A stretch of DNA of 7,404 nucleotides from CAMEON01 sp963643175 (lineage in GTDB: Bacteria; Bacillota; Clostridia; Oscillospirales; CAG-272), in NCBI GenBank assembly GCA_963643175.1, contig CAVIJF010000055.1, forward strand, positions 1 through 7,404, read 5' to 3'. The stretch's first letter is position 1. Each line of letters opens with the position of its first letter. Under the pieces are notes generated by a model. The model saw nothing but the letters and a program-made list of their open reading frames with translations. It had not been told where the DNA came from and did no database searches. This document shows, piece after piece, positions 5,886 to 7,404 of this stretch. A program made the position numbers and the translations under genes.

Positions 5886-5904
5886 TGTCGCCGGGTAGTA
5901 CAAT
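5876..5904 (+). promoter_or_regulatory. Promoter of the HhH-GPD DNA glycosylase gene
   Basis: TTGACA (5876-5881) and TACAAT (5899-5904) are separated by 17 bases. Transcription should start near 5911, giving a leader of under 30 bases before ATG 5939. This also rules out the upstream in-frame ATG at 5876, which is inside the -35 region. Confidence 0.88.
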
Positions 5905-5938
5905 ATATCCTGTGAGAATAAAAAATGGAGGTGCCACA

Positions 5939-6583
5939 ATGAGCTTTGAATACGGGGAAACGGAGCTTTCCTATCTGCGGCAAAGGGACAGGCGGCTTTG
6001 CGAAATCATCGACCGCATCGGGCACATCGAGCGGGAAACGGACTCAGACCTGTTCTCCTCCGTTGTGCACCATATTATCGGACAGCAGATTTCCACGAAA
6101 GCGCAGGCAACGATATGGCAGAGGATGCAGGCGGCATTGGGAGTTGTGGACGCGCACCGTATCGCAAACGCGGGGATTGAACAATTGCAGGCTTTCGGCA
6201 TGACCTTCAGAAAAGCCGGATACATACAGGACTTAGCGCGAAAAGCGGAAAGCGGCGAATTCGATGTGAATGCCGTCAAAAGTATGTCGGACGGGCAGGC
6301 GATAAAAGAACTTGCGTCACTGAAGGGAATCGGCGTCTGGACGGCAGAAATGATCCTGCTTTTCTGCCTGCAGCGCCCGGATATTTTCAGCTACGACGAC
6401 CTCGCCATTCAGCGCGGACTGCGGATGATTTATCATCACCGGAGAATTGACCGGAAGCTGTTTGAAAAATACCGCCGCCGTTTCACTCCGTATTGCAGCG
6501 TGGCAAGCCTTTACATATGGGCGGTTGCAGGCGGGGCGATACCCGGAATGAAGGATTATCAGCCGAAGCACGGGGGAAAGTGA
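5939..6583 (+). CDS. HhH-GPD family DNA glycosylase (3-methyladenine DNA glycosylase II-like)
   Basis: The 214-residue product belongs to the helix-hairpin-helix GPD superfamily of base-excision-repair glycosylases, which remove damaged bases such as alkylated purines. The hairpin is LKGIGVWTAE (128-137). The catalytic aspartate is probably D154 in DIFSYDDLAIQRG, by position relative to the AlkA family. The C-terminal FTPYCSVASLYIW (182-194) matches the family's closing helix. HHIIGQQIS (44-52) is the usual early helix with paired glutamines. There is no C-terminal four-cysteine Fe-S cluster, which argues against endonuclease III or MutY. The protein lacks the N-terminal domain of E. coli AlkA, as in many short clostridial homologues. 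GGAGG seven bases before ATG 5939 supports the start. It has its own promoter and no gene follows it in the same direction here. AAA and ATT codons seem more frequent than in the neighbouring genes; this was not counted. Confidence 0.9.
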   Translation: MSFEYGETELSYLRQRDRRLCEIIDRIGHIERETDSDLFSSVVHHIIGQQISTKAQATIWQRMQAALGVVDAHRIANAGIEQLQAFGMTFRKAGYIQDLARKAESGEFDVNAVKSMSDGQAIKELASLKGIGVWTAEMILLFCLQRPDIFSYDDLAIQRGLRMIYHHRRIDRKLFEKYRRRFTPYCSVASLYIWAVAGGAIPGMKDYQPKHGGK

Positions 6584-6660
6584 ACGGCTTGGATTGCGGG
6601 CAGGCTCCTTCACAGTCCGGGGTGCTTGCCGATGCGCGGTCGTGGTTACGCGGCGGTACT

Positions 6661-7404
6661 TCAGGAACGCTCTCCACTTCCGTCAAAACTGTGCAGCAGG
6701 CAGGACAGCCTCGCTGAATTGTGCCGCGCGTTGTGGTTCCGGGCGGCAACTGCCAGCTGCCGCCCGGCAATTGACTGCCTGGAAACCTTTTCGTTCAGGC
6801 GGCTCAGGGACAGCGGCTGGCTGTCAAAGCAGACCGCGCATCTCTTGCTTTTCAGGTACTTCACCGACGAGATTTCAGACGGCGCATACGCGATAATCGG
6901 AATGCCGCTTGCCAGATACTCCGGGATTTTGGTGGAGATGGAATACCGCGTTGCCTCCATGTCCTTAAAATGAAAGGACTCTGCAAAAAGCAGAGCATCG
7001 GCTTCCAGAATGGCTTTTCGGTATGCGTCCCCGCCGACGTATCCGCAGAAGTCAAGCGATTCTACCGTATCAAACGCCCGCAATGCCTTTGGATTCGTTT
7101 CGCCGGAGTATACCTTCAGCCGGACAGTTTTGCCGTTGGCGTGATTGTAGGTGTCCAGCGCCTTCCCGAACTCCGCTATTGAGGCGTACCTGCCCAACCC
7201 GATGTTGCCCGCATATACAATATTTCTGACTTCATCAGTCTTTTTCATGGCAGATGCAACCGCCCGGATGCCCGTCATGACCGTTTCGGTCCTTATGCGG
7301 AAATCCTCCGCCAGCCGCCGGGCATACTCCTCACAGATCGTAACGGCGCACACGGAGCCGGCAAGCAGCTGGCGGAATTTGTGCCTGAGTACCCTGTACC
7401 GGAT
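6661..7404 (-). CDS. Glycosyltransferase family 4-like, C-terminal part (start outside window)
   Basis: The frame is open without a stop from 7404 to TGA at 6663-6661 (247 codons). The protein therefore begins to the right of the window; the GTG at 7353 is only an internal codon. The visible part is the C-terminal Rossmann-like nucleotide-sugar-binding half of a GT-B glycosyltransferase: a linker with TICEEYARRLAEDF, the first strand NIVYAGNIGLGRY, KVYSGETNP, then DALLFAESF and STKIPEYLASGIPIIAYAP (140-158 counted from the GTG), where the donor-binding helix begins. The end, AARNHNARHNSARLSCLL, matches the usual closing helix, so the C terminus appears complete. Such enzymes add sugars to cell-surface polysaccharides or lipids in the cytoplasm; the specific sugar is not readable. 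The gene converges on the DNA glycosylase with 77 bases between them and no clear terminator in the gap. Confidence 0.88.
   Translation of the reverse strand: MRYRVLRHKFRQLLAGSVCAVTICEEYARRLAEDFRIRTETVMTGIRAVASAMKKTDEVRNIVYAGNIGLGRYASIAEFGKALDTYNHANGKTVRLKVYSGETNPKALRAFDTVESLDFCGYVGGDAYRKAILEADALLFAESFHFKDMEATRYSISTKIPEYLASGIPIIAYAPSEISSVKYLKSKRCAVCFDSQPLSLSRLNEKVSRQSIAGRQLAVAARNHNARHNSARLSCLLHSFDGSGERS
6739..6767. repeat. 10-bp inverted repeat within the glycosyltransferase 3' end
   Basis: CCGGGCGGCA (6739-6748) pairs perfectly with TGCCGCCCGG (6758-6767) around nine bases. It lies inside the codons for AGRQLAVAAR, near the end of the gene. No T-tract follows in either direction. It may simply reflect GC-rich coding sequence. 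Confidence 0.4.

Noticed and set aside
5876..5938. Upstream in-frame start of the DNA glycosylase at 5876
   Set aside because: It falls within the -35 box. GGAGG and normal spacing mark ATG 5939 instead.
6584..6660. Terminator between the DNA glycosylase and glycosyltransferase genes
   Set aside because: Only imperfect GC-rich pairing is visible and no T-tract follows on either strand.
7353..7355. GTG at 7353 as the start of the glycosyltransferase
   Set aside because: The frame stays open to the window edge with family-like sequence upstream, and the N-terminal half of the enzyme is missing, so this is an internal valine codon.

Overview
The window looks like chromosomal DNA from a GC-rich member of the Bacillota, most likely a gut-type clostridium (Oscillospirales/Ruminococcaceae-like). 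The main reason is the gene pair holB-ricT (DNA polymerase III delta prime subunit followed by a PSP1-domain protein), a conserved Bacillota arrangement. Strong Shine-Dalgarno sequences and near-consensus extended -10 sigma-70-type promoters (TTGACA, 17 bp, TATACT) fit this. The species assignment is inference from gene content and style only.

Layout. Bases 1-310 are noticeably AT-richer than the rest and carry no convincing full gene. They hold two direct copies of a short motif (core TTAGAGGTTCCCT), between which lies a minus-strand promoter, ribosome binding site and ATG leading into only nine codons. This resembles the remnant of one or two insertion-sequence ends. From about 311 a strong plus-strand promoter drives a HAD-superfamily phosphatase (397-1092), followed after 67 bases by a 558-residue DUF4091 protein (1160-2836) that resembles glycoside hydrolases. 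The two are probably co-transcribed. They end at a pair of strong inverted repeats (2844-2933), the second of which should terminate transcription from both sides.

On the minus strand, holB (5697-4612) and ricT (4562-2943) form a two-gene operon with a near-consensus promoter upstream of holB. HolB is a clamp-loader subunit. RicT is a cysteine-rich partner of the RicA/RicF complex that in Bacillus modulates RNase Y. The RicT here is about twice the usual length because of long, probably disordered tails. The promoter of holB faces away from that of a plus-strand HhH-GPD DNA glycosylase (5939-6583), and their -35 regions lie in an 11-bp perfect inverted repeat.

The right edge carries the C-terminal part of a minus-strand family-4-type glycosyltransferase whose start lies outside the window. 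It converges on the glycosylase gene. No RNA genes, CRISPR arrays, complete transposons or prophage genes are visible. Most of the window is ordinary housekeeping and carbohydrate-related content. I found no convincing new multi-gene system; the points of interest are the RicT tails, the atypical delta prime sequence, the repeat-bracketed AT-rich start and the mirrored divergent promoters.
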